NCBI GenBank assembly: GCA_937889225.1
Contig: CALAST010000068.1
Span: 32,535 to 96,534 of the forward strand
Source of the DNA: an uncultured Lachnobacterium sp.
GTDB lineage: Bacteria > Bacillota > Clostridia > Lachnospirales > Lachnospiraceae
DNA: 64,000 nucleotides
Direction: 5' to 3'
The notes under the pieces are model-generated. The model was not told where the DNA came from, searched no databases, and saw nothing but the letters and a program-made list of their open reading frames with translations. A program made the translations under genes and the position numbers. Positions within the stretch are counted from its first letter, which is position 1; the number at the start of each line of letters is the position of its first letter. Shown here piece by piece: positions 46,701 to 55,980 of this stretch.

Positions 46701-49700
46701 CACTTCTGTTCATCATCACTAGTATTGATTTTTTCAGTAATATCAGTAGCTTTTCCATCATTTGCGATTTCCAAATACTGAATATTCATTGTTGGCTCTG
46801 CCATATCAACCGTAAATACATTTTCACAAACAGTTCCTTTTGCGTATTCTACAATTACATTATTGCTGCTTTCGTCGATATTGCTATTTGCAGCTTTGTC
46901 TAATACAGATGGTACAATTGTAAAATCATAATCAGCGTTACCTTCACCAAAGGAAATGGTATACGTCTGTTTTTCCGTTTCTGATTTTTTTACTGTAATG
47001 CCGTCAATCTTTGTACCATTCGGGTCTAATAATGACTTCAATGTTACATCATCAAATGTTTTTTCCGTGTTTCCGTTATATACAGAAATATCAAATGTTG
47101 CACGTTCTTCTGCAAAATTGCGTTCTGTATATATAATGGTCATGGTTCTTACAATTTCGAAATATCTACTGTTATGTGGTGCATTATTATCGTATGCTAC
47201 GGTAACTTTTGGTGCTACCATGTCTACGGTAAATGTTTCTTCTTCTGATTTTTCACTGCTTTTTCCAGCTTCATCTTCAACAAAGGCAATAATGGAAAAA
47301 TCATTGTCGTTGTTTGCAAGTTCCTCATTTCCAAATGTAAGCTGATACTGAATGGTTCTTGTATCTGTCCATTCCTTTTTATTACTTGTTGTATCTGCTG
47401 CATTTTCTTCTGCACTTACTTTATCAGATATACGTGTGGCAGATATTTCTTTTACCTTTCCATCAATTAAATCCTGTAAGGTTACTGTTTTCGATTCTTC
47501 ATCATTGATAGAAATAATAAATTTCGCTAAGTTTGTATTGAAGTTACGTTCGGTATAAGTAACAAGTGCCGTTCTGAGTTCTTTGTAATACGTATTGTAT
47601 TTTTCATCCGGTTTTAATTCAGAATCATAGTCCACCTGAACCATTGGAGCTGTTGTATCAAATGCCAACTCATACGTTTTTGTTTCTTTCGGGTTTCCGG
47701 AAAAATCTCTTGCATAGATTTTAACTTCTACATTATTACTATTATAAGTTTCTGCTGGAATTGTAAATGTACCTGTAAACGTCTTATTTCCCTGTTCTTT
47801 CTGCTCAGGAATGTTTACAAGATTAAACTTTTCCACATCTAATTCTGTATTACCCGATGCCGAAACAGTATACCAAACTTCTTCCAAACCTGAATAGGTA
47901 TCTCCTATTGTCGGGTCTTCTACACTCACACTAAATGTTACATCCGTGTTATAGATAATATCACTTTGCGGAGGCGTAACAGTAATAATCGGTGCCTGAT
48001 TATCTGCAACTGCTCCGTTTGTTGAAATATAAGTTACGTTTCCTGACTTATCTACAAGCTTAGCATAAACAATAAATTGTTTATTCGGACTTATTGTAAA
48101 TGTTCTCTTGCCTTCTTCATCAACTTCAAATACTGTCCAGTAATCTGTTGCTGACGGATTTTCCTCCTTAGTTGGCAGTTTTTTCAAATCATCTACTGTC
48201 ACCTCAGATGGTGTTTCATAATAATATACAGTTGCGATACCGGAAGTTTTATCCTCTAAATTTTCTACTGAAATCTCATAGTTTTCCTTCTTAAAGATTT
48301 CAAACGTTATCTTCGGTAAAACATCCTCAGGGTCTTTGCCATCAATTTTAATTTTACCTGTCGGATTTATCGTATCAACTACAAATTTATACGTTGCATC
48401 TTTATCTTTCAACAAAGACTTTTCATTCTGTGCTAAATCCTGATATATAAAATTAAATTTATAGACTGCATCACTTGCAAATTCAAAGGTCTGGGTATAA
48501 GTATTATCATCTGTTTCTGTCCACTTACTCACATCATTTGCAAGATTCTGATAATTTGTAATAGCATTCTTATCCTGTTCACTTTCAGTATTACAAATTA
48601 CTTTCATTTGGTTTTCTACAAAAGCATTTCCTGTGGCAAAATTGCGTTCTGTAATCGTAACTACTGCTTTTATGGTTTTGTTTGTATAATACCACTTTTC
48701 TTTATCATCACTCGTATTGATTTTTTCAGTAATATCATTTTCCGTTCCGTTATCTTGGATTTCCAAATACCGAATCAGAATGTTCGGTGCTGACATATCA
48801 ACCGTAAATGTATCTTTACAAACAGTTCCATCTTCATACTCTACAGCTGTATTACTATTTCCTGCTTTGTCTGATACAGATGGTACAATTGTAAAATCAT
48901 AGTCAAAGCCATCTTTACCAAATATAATGGTATACGTCTGTTCTTCTGTTTCTGATTTTGCTACTGTAATACCATCAATCTTTGTACTATTTGGGTCTAG
49001 CAATGATGCTAATGTTACTTTTCCACTAAATATCGGTTCTTCTGTTCCATTTGATACAGAAATGTCAAAAATTGCACGTTCTGTTGCAAAATTACGTTCT
49101 GTATATGTAATGGTCATAGTTCTTACATCGTCAAAATATTTACTGTTATACGGTTTATTATTATCATATGAAACAGCAATTTTTGGAGCTACTTTATCAA
49201 CTGTAAATATTTCTAAATCAGTCGTAGCACTACGATATCCTGCTTCATCCTCAACAAATGCTTGTATTGCAAAATCATTGTCATTATTCTCAAGCTTATC
49301 ATCTCCAAATGTAAGCTGATATTGAATCGTTCTTGTATCTGTCCATTCCGTTTTATTATCTGTTGTAGCATTTACTGCGTTTTCTGCATTACTTACTTTG
49401 TCAGATATAAGTTGGGCAGATATTCCGTTTACCTTGTCATCCAATATATCCTGCAATGTTACGCTTCTCGAATCTTCACGATTGATAGAAATAATAAATT
49501 TCGCCAATGTCGGATTAAAGTTACGTTCCGTATAAGTAACAAGTGCCGTTCTAAGTTCTTTGTAATACTTATTATAACTTTCATCTTGTCCTGCATCATC
49601 ATACGCTATTACAACGTTTGGTGCTGTAGTATCAATCATAACCGATTGCGTTTTTGTAGATGAATTCCCAGCATAATCAATTGCCGTAACTTCAATTACA

Positions 49701-52700
49701 ACATTATTACTATTGTTTAAGGCCGCATCAACCTTCAAACCTTCCCACTTGATAGACTGAACTCTTTGAGCTGCTTTTACTTCTGCATCGCCTTCCACAG
49801 TTTCATTTACCACAAGATCGGAATATGTGCCGGATTGTGTCGGGTTTTCAGAATCACCATCTTTTATAATTTTATAAGACACGTTCTTCAAACCTGCATA
49901 TGTGTTGTTCTTTACCAGGTCAACAACCTCAATTGTAAACGGTACATCTCTTTCATGAACATTAGTAGGATTTTCTACCGTAATTGTAATATTCGGTTCT
50001 TCTGTGCCTTCTTTTACACGGTCATCAATGACACCTTTTGCAGAAATAAACTCAACATTTCCTGCCTTATCCTCTAAACGCATGTATGGAATTTGTTGGC
50101 TGTTTTCTGTTGTAGTTTTTGTCTGACTTTCTATATTTCTATTATAAGTACCTTTTTCGATAGCATACGTCCAATCCGTAATCTTCCAATCAGTACCATC
50201 TTTAAGTGTTGTTCCAAGTGTTATTTCGCTTGGTTTACTTCCTTCTATTTTTTGAAGCTGTTCTACTTCTCCATGTATATCTTCTTCTGGTACATACATA
50301 AAGTAGGCTTGATTATAGATGGACGTAATATCATCACTTTCAAATGTAATGGTAACTCCCTCATCTTTATTGCTATACAAACCAAAACTGATAGCTTCTA
50401 AGAGTGTTTTAAATGGACTTTTCGCTCCTTCTATCGTAATTGTACCTGTCGGATTGGTTTTATCCACAACAAATTTATCCGTTTCCGTATCTTTCAACGA
50501 AACAGGATTTCCTGCTAAGTCCGTATAGGTAAGGTCAAACTCATAATTTGCATCTCCATCAAATGTAAATGTTTGTGTATGTGTCTGTCCACTAGGTTGC
50601 CAATTACTTCCTGTTGTTGCAGGTGTAATATACTTGTCCTGAATGTATTGTTCCAAACTTGTTGTTTCTAAAGTTTCCATATTTACATAGTTCATGTTAC
50701 AACTTGCAGCCATTTGTGACAATTCGCTTGAAAATGTCTTATCTGTATTTGCAAAGTTACGTTCTGTAATGGAAACAATGGCTTTTACTGTTTTATTTGT
50801 ATAATACCACTTCTGTTCTTCCGCATCTGTTACGATTTTATCTGTAATAGTAACACCTGTTGTATCACTTTCATTTTGGAATTCCAGATACTGAACCTGA
50901 ATTTTCGGCGCTGCCATATCGACTGTAAATGCGGTTTCACACCTAGTTCCTTCTTTGTAGGTTACTCCTGCATTGCTATTTCCTGCTTCATCTGTTACAG
51001 ATGGCTCAATTGTAAAATCATAATCAAAATCCTGACTGCCAAATGTAATGGTATATGTCTGGTCTTCCGTTTCTGATTCTGCAACTGTAATGCCATCAAT
51101 CTTTGTTCCATTTGCGTCTAATAATGATGCTAATGTTACGGTATCATTAAATAAAGTTGTTGTTCCGTCCGATACGGAAATTGCAAATGTTGCAAGTTCT
51201 TCTTTGAAATGACGTTCTTTATAAGCAATCGTCATGGTTCTTGCAGATTTAAAGTATTTACTGTTAGATGGTGCATTATTATCATATGAAACAGTAATTT
51301 CAGGTGCATCATTATCAATTTTTAATTTCTGCACTTCTGTTTCTGCTAATATATTGCCTGCTTTGTCTGTTGCAGTTACTTTAATAGATAAATTATCACT
51401 ATTACACGTTTCCGGAATAATTCCTACTAACTCTTTTTCTGCCAAAGCTTGCAGTTGTGAAATTGTAAATTCAGACTCAGTGCCTTCAAAGTTCCATGTA
51501 GCTCCTGCATCTGTTATTTCAGTTGTTCCATCAAACACCTTAGCCGTAACAGAAGTAAGTCCTGATGTCAGATTATTTGTATCTTTATCATTAAAACACA
51601 CTTTATAAGCAATATTATCTTTATAGATTTTAGTACTATCAAGTGTTCCGCTAATAGAATCAGCAGTTATCTTATCCGTTGTTCCTGTTTCTGTCGCTAT
51701 TGCTGTTGCTGTTGTTTCAACTCCAAAAATTTCCATAGTTGGAGGTGTATCTTCACAAACAACACCATTGGAAGCATAAACTATACTGTTTCCAACATTA
51801 TCCGTTATTTTTACAAGAACAATATAATTGCCTTGAAGGTCACCTAATGAAGTAACATCGGATTCTTTCTCTACAACCGGAATACTGGTTGATACGGTTC
51901 CTTCCGAAATTTCTCCAACTTTCCAAGTTTTACCATTCTCTCCATTATTTACGGATGTTACATATGTTTGAAGTGCCTGTTCCGATATTTTTTCATCGGA
52001 ATCTACTTTATAAATATGATATTGCCACTTAGCAACACCACTTGTATCATCTTGTCCTGATACATTCATACTAAAGGCAGTATTGGTATATTTCTTAAAT
52101 AATCTTTCTATCCAAGAAGTATTTTCATCACTATCTACTACTGTAGATTCCCAATCTTCAAATGTAAATGTTGGTGCAGTTTTGTCTACTGTAAAATTAA
52201 AGTCATAAGATGCACTATAATTATTTTCATTCGTAGATTGTTTAAGATACAATTTACCTGAATATGGAACAAAACTTTCTAATAGCTCTGTATCATATCC
52301 CGTATGTGTTAAATCAGCTACATCAACTGTAGTTGTTATTTCTTCATTTCCATTTGTAGTGCTAACACTATACTGAAGTACAACTGTATCATAATACTTG
52401 CTATAATTAGAATCTTCCTTAATTTTTGCTTTTAATACACCACCACTTAACCATAATTTGGATAAATCATCTTTATCTTGGTAAAGCTTATATTCCGTGG
52501 AATCATTTTGCGGTGTTTCAACAGAAAATTCAATGTGTTTTAACATTTCATCTATAGAAGAAAATGTCTGCTGAACTACTGTTAAATCACCAATATTCTC
52601 TACTCCTGTACTTACCTCAAAGCTATAATTTTTATATGCCGCATTTGATAATAGTGTTGTATTTTTACCATCTGTGCCATCATTCAAATTTATTTTGAGC

Positions 52701-54976
52701 ACATCTGCATTAGTACCAACACTATAGACGGTAGGGTTATCCATCGTAACTGTAAACTGATTTGCTTTTACATTTTCTTTATCAGCTTGGATAATACCTG
52801 TAGTATTATCAGCTTCTTTTGCACTAACAATATTATTATCTTTACCTGCTAAATTACTTAATAAACTTTGTACATCCGTTCCATATGGAATTTCTGTTTC
52901 ATAATTATTTGTATAAAGATATACTTTTCTTGGATTAATTGTTACAGATACATTCTTACCTTCGCCACCTAATGTCGCACCATCTGTAAATGTAGTATCC
53001 ACATATGGAATATGATTCAAAAGTTCATCTGCATTTCCTTGTATAGCATTTTCGCCTGTTACAGTTTTTGTTAACTCTACTTTTGTATTACTATTATTTA
53101 AATAACCTTCTACCTTTTTAATATCTGTTATTGTAATCGTATCATATTCTGTTACAGCATTATTTGCATCATACTTAACATCCTCAGAATCTACAGTACC
53201 TTCTAATGTAAAAATTAATCCCTTTGAAATGTCTACACTACCATAATTCTTGATGTGAAGTTTTTGCAAATCATCACCAGACATTGTTGCAGTAACGGTT
53301 ACATTATTACTACCATCATATGTTTTTTCTCCTTGGATTGTTAACATGTCCTCCAAATCGGATAAATCATACGTTTTCTCAACATATGCATAATAAGTCT
53401 GTTCCGGTGCTGCAGCATATGTGTCATTTCCTGTAATATTTACTTTAATTGCAACCAGTCCGGTTCCTGCTGTTACGTTTACAGTAGCTTGCTTTGAACC
53501 ATTACAACTGCTTAACTTTGTATCATCTATTACAATACTTGGGTCACTCTTTTCCTTATCTATTGTATAAGTAATTCCACCTATATTTCCAATAGTTGAA
53601 CTGTCTGCAAGTGAAAAAGAAAATGCACCATTTCCTGCTATCTGAGGAGTATCAACAGAATTATTTTCATCTGAAAATTGAATTTTCTGACCAAGTTTTA
53701 AATCGTTTAATCCAACTATGTTCTTCCATTCTTGACTTTCATAATTCGTATCACCCGAATATTTGATAGTAAATGTCTTATTTCCGGTTAAAGCAGTAGC
53801 ACTATTATAAGTAAAGTTTATTGTTGTTTTATTACTATTTTTAGTTACAGAAGCTACTTTTTCTTCTGTTCCATCTAAATACAAGTCAAAACTTCCTGTT
53901 GCATCAGCTGGCAATCCAGACATCTCTATTTTTACAACTTTTACATCTGGTACACTTGTATTACCATCTGTATTCGTAGGGTCTGTTATCGTAAATACAG
54001 GGTTAACTATATCTGATTTTACAATAACAGTAATGTCATTTGATACCTTTTTATCATTACAATATACAGCAAGTATTGTTGTTCCTGATGCCTGATTGGA
54101 AATAGTCCAACTATTTTCGGTTTCGGATTTTACTATATCAACAATCTCTTCCGATGCTCCCTCTACAACCTTTAACTCACAATCTGTTGCATCACCCAAA
54201 TTTATTGTTGCAGAATCACTACTTTTGTTTGGGGAGCTTAAAGTTATATCTTCAAGTTGAATATTATCTACATTAATAGAAATTTCATCAGATATTTTTC
54301 TGCCAATCTCACCATTCTCATCCGCATAATAATATGCCGCAAGTATTGTTGTTCCTGACATCTTATTAGAAATAGTATAAGTAGTTTCAGTATTCCCTTT
54401 ACTTCCTGCTATCTCAACAATCCCAGCATCTTCTCCTGTTACAACTTCTAACTTGTATTTATTATCCAATGTTATTGTTTTAGTTTCTGTTGTAATCGGA
54501 GAACTAAACTGTATTTCTTTTTTTGAATCAATAGTTGCAATCTCAATATCTTTCATCCATAAAACTACATCTACTTCTCCATCTTCTTCCGCTATAAATG
54601 TACTTGTTGTATCTACATATCCATCTATAGAAGTTTTTATATCTAATATATAAGTATATTCCTTACCAACAATTAAGTTATACTTACCTGCATTATCTCC
54701 TTCTTTAATAGGGTCAATTGTATCATCACCCTTTTTAATAGTGATAATTACATCATCAGACGTAAGTTTTGAGTTCTTATCGTCCTCTTTACAAGCATTC
54801 ACAGTAGTTGCTACTGTTGTTTCTTCCCCACCAGACGACGACCCGTCACCGGTTTCTGCTGCCTGCACTACAGTTCCAACTGCATGTGGCAACACGCCTG
54901 TCAGCATAAGAGCAAATGCCAGACACAATGCCAGCACTCGTTCTATTAACTTTCGTTTTCTCCTTTCCATAATCAT
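40778..54976 (-). CDS. Giant repeat-rich surface protein (Ig-like repeats)
   Basis: A 4732-aa exported protein. A Sec signal peptide (ALCLAFALMLTGVLPHAVG, cleavage near AQAAE-type VQAAET) is followed by Ig-like segments (SGTTILAAYY, about 50-330), a mixed region, then about 14 modules between residues ~1250 and ~4310 marked by RTMTITYTERNF or ITERNF and closing FTVDxxAP. A subset alternates with a WYYTNKTxKA variant. The C-terminus is a membrane segment (ILNNPVLLGAIGTVAVGG) plus RRKKAAK without an LPxTG-like sorting motif, so it is probably membrane-anchored. Likely an adhesin or wall-spanning stalk. AAAGGAA precedes the start. It sits between kinase and EssC genes. Confidence 0.85.
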   Translation of the reverse strand: MIMERRKRKLIERVLALCLAFALMLTGVLPHAVGTVVQAAETGDGSSSGGEETTVATTVNACKEDDKNSKLTSDDVIITIKKGDDTIDPIKEGDNAGKYNLIVGKEYTYILDIKTSIDGYVDTTSTFIAEEDGEVDVVLWMKDIEIATIDSKKEIQFSSPITTETKTITLDNKYKLEVVTGEDAGIVEIAGSKGNTETTYTISNKMSGTTILAAYYYADENGEIGRKISDEISINVDNIQLEDITLSSPNKSSDSATINLGDATDCELKVVEGASEEIVDIVKSETENSWTISNQASGTTILAVYCNDKKVSNDITVIVKSDIVNPVFTITDPTNTDGNTSVPDVKVVKIEMSGLPADATGSFDLYLDGTEEKVASVTKNSNKTTINFTYNSATALTGNKTFTIKYSGDTNYESQEWKNIVGLNDLKLGQKIQFSDENNSVDTPQIAGNGAFSFSLADSSTIGNIGGITYTIDKEKSDPSIVIDDTKLSSCNGSKQATVNVTAGTGLVAIKVNITGNDTYAAAPEQTYYAYVEKTYDLSDLEDMLTIQGEKTYDGSNNVTVTATMSGDDLQKLHIKNYGSVDISKGLIFTLEGTVDSEDVKYDANNAVTEYDTITITDIKKVEGYLNNSNTKVELTKTVTGENAIQGNADELLNHIPYVDTTFTDGATLGGEGKNVSVTINPRKVYLYTNNYETEIPYGTDVQSLLSNLAGKDNNIVSAKEADNTTGIIQADKENVKANQFTVTMDNPTVYSVGTNADVLKINLNDGTDGKNTTLLSNAAYKNYSFEVSTGVENIGDLTVVQQTFSSIDEMLKHIEFSVETPQNDSTEYKLYQDKDDLSKLWLSGGVLKAKIKEDSNYSKYYDTVVLQYSVSTTNGNEEITTTVDVADLTHTGYDTELLESFVPYSGKLYLKQSTNENNYSASYDFNFTVDKTAPTFTFEDWESTVVDSDENTSWIERLFKKYTNTAFSMNVSGQDDTSGVAKWQYHIYKVDSDEKISEQALQTYVTSVNNGENGKTWKVGEISEGTVSTSIPVVEKESDVTSLGDLQGNYIVLVKITDNVGNSIVYASNGVVCEDTPPTMEIFGVETTATAIATETGTTDKITADSISGTLDSTKIYKDNIAYKVCFNDKDTNNLTSGLTSVTAKVFDGTTEITDAGATWNFEGTESEFTISQLQALAEKELVGIIPETCNSDNLSIKVTATDKAGNILAETEVQKLKIDNDAPEITVSYDNNAPSNSKYFKSARTMTIAYKERHFKEELATFAISVSDGTTTLFNDTVTLASLLDANGTKIDGITVAESETEDQTYTITFGSQDFDYDFTIEPSVTDEAGNSNAGVTYKEGTRCETAFTVDMAAPKIQVQYLEFQNESDTTGVTITDKIVTDAEEQKWYYTNKTVKAIVSITERNFANTDKTFSSELSQMAASCNMNYVNMETLETTSLEQYIQDKYITPATTGSNWQPSGQTHTQTFTFDGDANYEFDLTYTDLAGNPVSLKDTETDKFVVDKTNPTGTITIEGAKSPFKTLLEAISFGLYSNKDEGVTITFESDDITSIYNQAYFMYVPEEDIHGEVEQLQKIEGSKPSEITLGTTLKDGTDWKITDWTYAIEKGTYNRNIESQTKTTTENSQQIPYMRLEDKAGNVEFISAKGVIDDRVKEGTEEPNITITVENPTNVHERDVPFTIEVVDLVKNNTYAGLKNVSYKIIKDGDSENPTQSGTYSDLVVNETVEGDAEVKAAQRVQSIKWEGLKVDAALNNSNNVVIEVTAIDYAGNSSTKTQSVMIDTTAPNVVIAYDDAGQDESYNKYYKELRTALVTYTERNFNPTLAKFIISINREDSRSVTLQDILDDKVNGISAQLISDKVSNAENAVNATTDNKTEWTDTRTIQYQLTFGDDKLENNDNDFAIQAFVEDEAGYRSATTDLEIFTVDKVAPKIAVSYDNNKPYNSKYFDDVRTMTITYTERNFATERAIFDISVSNGTEEPIFSGKVTLASLLDPNSTKIDGITVAKSETEEQTYTIIFGKDGFDYDFTIVPSVSDKAGNSNTAVEYEDGTVCKDTFTVDMSAPNILIRYLEIQDNGTENDITEKINTSDDKEKWYYTNKTIKAVVTITERNFATGNAFVENQMKVICNTESEQDKNAITNYQNLANDVSKWTETDDNTYTQTFEFASDAVYKFNFIYQDLAQNEKSLLKDKDATYKFVVDTINPTGKIKIDGKDPEDVLPKITFEIFKKENYEISVENLEDKTSGIATVYYYETPSEVTVDDLKKLPTKEENPSATDYWTVFEVDEEGKRTFTISPNKQFIVYAKLVDKSGNVTYISTNGAVADNQAPIITVTPPQSDIIYNTDVTFSVSVEDPTIGDTYSGLEEVWYTVSASGNTELDVEKFNLVNIPEQKEQGNKTFTGTFTIPAETYNSNNVEVKIYARDFSGNPKETKTYELAFDTTAPMVQVDYDSELKPDEKYNTYYKELRTALVTYTERNFNTNLAKFIISINDEESKTVTLQDLIDGKVKEISATRISDKVSAEENAADTTSNKKEWTDTRTIQYQLTFGNEELANNDNDFSIIAFVEDEAGKSSEKSEEETFTVDMVAPKVTVAYDNNAPHNSRYFEIVRTMTIIYTERNFAEERATFDISVYNGNTEKTFDDVTLKSLLDPNGTKIDGITVKKSETEKQTYTISFGEGNADYDFTIVPSVLDKAANSNIDESSNNVIVEYAKGTVCENVFTVDMAEPTMNIQYLEIANDGKATDITEKINTSDDEQKWYYTNKTIKAVVTITERNFALEKVFSNEPEQVVADYKQENVKDGTATTKHVKNASTLENWSKSEDEVYTYTQTFEFAGEANYKWNLTYTDLAGNDTSLLDKGETDKFVVDKTAPTGTITVKELSKEENAILRTFKEILEKISFGLYSNDGFKITFESEDITSIYNQSYFMYATDTDMNGEQEQLKITGDTASETTLEGIVRSAWIESIEGYGTNEAVKVQEVTVAENTQQIPYMRLEDKAGNVSFISSEGVIDDRQVPNGPEITIDVAEPTYAIYKDDVPFTITVTDPTTNGTYAGLESITFEIINNVKTVEDGLVKTTPTTTQSGDYVDFNAQLTDKTARVQSVTWSSSEDERLIIDSEKNNSNYVTIKVTATDYAGNVSVKTKDVMIDITKPELEIVYDNSTPVNEKYYNHTKKAKITYTERNFNENLATFAISVNGEKQTVSLADLMAGKVDGIVVSSYPTELIGFPMDESTYEYELIFGTDGFEYDFEITPSVTDMALNGNEIKAETAIFTVDMVTPEIEIQYVDENNVPITSINTDTDEQNWYYTNKTVKAIVTITERNFALPEETFSEEPKQVEVDYKKTYVKPQTALTDYVTDAETLTKWNLSKDDIYSQTFVFAGEANYEFNLTYTDLAGNTISLLEDETYKFVVDKTAPTGTIKVKELGTQGTTSIFDKLLSMISFGLYHNEGFEITFESDDITSIYKQSYFMYATEDDMHGEQAQLTVTGAAATEKTLTGIALQSWIGEDAYARNPKMQTFKTVENTQQIPYMRLEDKAGNVAFISAEGVIDDRSNPEAPQITIDLEAPDHGIYEEKDGVPFTITVTDPTVNGTYAGLKSVSYEILKDGVVTQSGNYDAELANKKGRTQTITHQEVIDTTKNNSNDVKIVVNALDYAGNTSTMTKEVMIDITEPTIHVEFNNDADVENGKYFNTDRVMTITITERNMETGSTADGMTFDVKAGVGIGTQDYDTDITLSELKAHYGIDYKWVSDSEAGTDVLKLSDARKSVLVLTFDKDNEYYIVPHCKDLGDNTESSLTYANDTAYAKEFVIDKTAPVIEVSYSLENVTSNNDQRAYSNQTVTAKVSITEQNFWLEGTAFSKEPLQWNFDKTLGTEMAETINDYQAEANDVKQWSRNVIISQKIFEFAKDANYTFGFTYTDLAGNVAVYEPHYFTVDKTLPEGTISIDGKSVWNNFWQMISFNIFKDDTYEMVMTSKDATAGVASTSYYKAEKPLTEAEVKDLASDAWVVLNPNDMRFTVSPDEQFVVYGRIIDRSGNVRFIYPTNGAVADATKPTITVTNLTTARNEIHNTDVTFHVEVKDPTSGNTYSGLEKVWYTIQATGNVSEADEVVLVDNSANKVQSNQEWSGEFTVSSQRFNSNNIEIQVHATDFTGNTYSTEIIPLKIDITEPTINITYDLNAPANEKYYKDIRTAVITVTERNFDPDGVRINITNTDGVQPTVSEWSKGTGTGVLDETINTCTVTFAADGDYTFAFDCTDLSGNVSQVVQTEEFTVDRTVPTIEVGYDNNNAMNDFYYATPRTATVTVTEHNFNGSEVQAAINATLEAQGISAPGVNGWHTSGDTHSATILFDRDGDYGFTLNYGDLAGNPATEFVASEFTIDQTKPVIEITDIEDRSANNGEVRPAISYSDVNYDEQNVTITIKGVKHTEASVDGTRTMIHNGQNIKLDDFAYEEAADDVYTLTASVVDRAGNSEEQSVLFSVNRFGSTYMFSESTAEFLDKYYVNEEQDLVVTEINVDRLERRDVSYGRDGELVNLEEGVHYSVEESGNDVSWKSFEYTISAENFEQEGLYNVTIDSKDQATNEVNNKIKNADISFVIDKTSPSVVITGIENEQYTENTRDITLNIADNVAMANVDIHVNDKVVNFDSEVIQEQQGVLSYTLESSDDWQEVYAVATDAAGNSATSDEYRVLISANLFVQILNNPVLLGAIGTVAVGGAGGSYFLFKRRKKAAK

Positions 54977-55000
54977 TTGTTCCTTTCTTTGTTTAAAATT

Positions 55001-55444
55001 TTATCCCTGCAAACCTTCACGAATGTATCGGTACAATGTTCCGTTAAATAGAAAGTGTGTATAAATTCCTATCAACATCATCACTAAAAACAAAACTGCT
55101 ACCATATCATTCACCTGTGTATTGTTTGCACAATATACCGTTCCAATGATTCCCGCTATCAACATGGTATCTGCTGTAATCCCCAACGGATTCGAAAAAA
55201 ATCGAAGCCCTGGAATTCCTTTTTTCTCGGAAAATACTTCTTTTATCTGTTTCTTTTCCTTTTGAAATAGTAAAAAGTAGCAGATACATCCCAGCAATAT
55301 GCCTGCCCAAAACAACATCCCTGCTGCAAAGCCCATTTGATTCAAATTGCCGTCTTCACCAATCGCAAATGGAATGAGCACCGGAGAAAGGGCAGATATT
55401 GCAAATGCCAATATCGTGAATAGGAACTGATATTTGATTTTCAC
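55001..55444 (-). CDS. Small four-TM membrane protein of the secretion locus
   Basis: A 147-aa protein with four hydrophobic segments: FLFTILAFAISALSPVLIPF, GMLFWAGILLGCICYFLLF, ITADTMLIAGIIGTVYC and MVAVLFLVMMLIGIYTHFLF. Between segments two and three is a short charged loop (QKEKKQIKEVFSEKKG). Unknown family. It is 1 bp from the preceding gene and 24 bp before the surface-protein gene, so it may take part in export or anchoring, but this is inference only. Confidence 0.75.
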   Translation of the reverse strand: MKIKYQFLFTILAFAISALSPVLIPFAIGEDGNLNQMGFAAGMLFWAGILLGCICYFLLFQKEKKQIKEVFSEKKGIPGLRFFSNPLGITADTMLIAGIIGTVYCANNTQVNDMVAVLFLVMMLIGIYTHFLFNGTLYRYIREGLQG

Positions 55445-55445
55445 G

Positions 55446-55979
55446 CTACAGAACCTCCTTTGTATCTAATAACATAATCTCTTTTTCAATTTTAAAATTC
55501 CCCGGAAATACCTTTTCCTTACCTCCAAGCGGATTTTGTGACAATACCGTTGTTCCCGGGTCATGATACAAAAGACTTGTTTCGGGAAATTCGTTTAGTA
55601 CGCTTGTTTCCGGTAATGGCATCGCATCTTTTGTTGGAACAGGAGATGCTGCAGGCGTTATTGTATGCTTTGTATCTTTAGCCTGTGCGTGTACCTGCAG
55701 GTTTGGTTCTGTCTTCGGATATGCTACCCTATCTTCCGGTTTTAATATAGAAGGCGTATTGGCTACCATATCCTGACGAAGTTTTCCTGTTCGTGCATTG
55801 ATTTCTTCCATTTTTTGAATACTTCTCTTTGCACCTCGACCGGTTTTTATATCAATAATCTTGCGTATGTCAAATTTAAAAAATAAAAATACGCTTAATG
55901 CCAAAAACAAAATGGCAAGAATGAGACATACAAGATAACCGGTATGATAGATTTTAATCATTTGTTCCAGTTCCTGCAT
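55446..55979 (-). CDS. Single-TM protein with ETSxL/GTTVL motifs
   Basis: A 177-aa protein: one membrane helix (residues 15-34, LVCLILAILFLALSVFLFF), a basic cytoplasmic stretch, a proline-rich linker, then three evenly spaced threonine motifs, ETSVL, ETSLL and GTTVL (encoded within 55531-55625), before a short C-terminal strand-like end. Such motifs recall the phosphorylated ETTS(V) site of GarA/OdhI. It lies directly after the kinase gene (1 bp gap). I infer it is a kinase substrate that docks FHA proteins at the membrane. No catalytic domain. Confidence 0.75.
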   Translation of the reverse strand: MQELEQMIKIYHTGYLVCLILAILFLALSVFLFFKFDIRKIIDIKTGRGAKRSIQKMEEINARTGKLRQDMVANTPSILKPEDRVAYPKTEPNLQVHAQAKDTKHTITPAASPVPTKDAMPLPETSVLNEFPETSLLYHDPGTTVLSQNPLGGKEKVFPGNFKIEKEIMLLDTKEVL

Positions 55980-55980
55980 C

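Noticed and set aside
42050..51220. Regularly spaced repeats resembling a CRISPR or satellite array
   Set aside because: Spacing is hundreds of bases, the repeats stay in frame and encode protein modules, and no cas genes are present.
41015..51608. Many plus-strand open frames of 60-157 codons opposite the giant surface-protein gene
   Set aside because: They are antisense shadows of a repeat-rich, AT-biased gene: composition is Cys/Phe/Ile-rich, ribosome sites are missing and they recur in step with the repeats.
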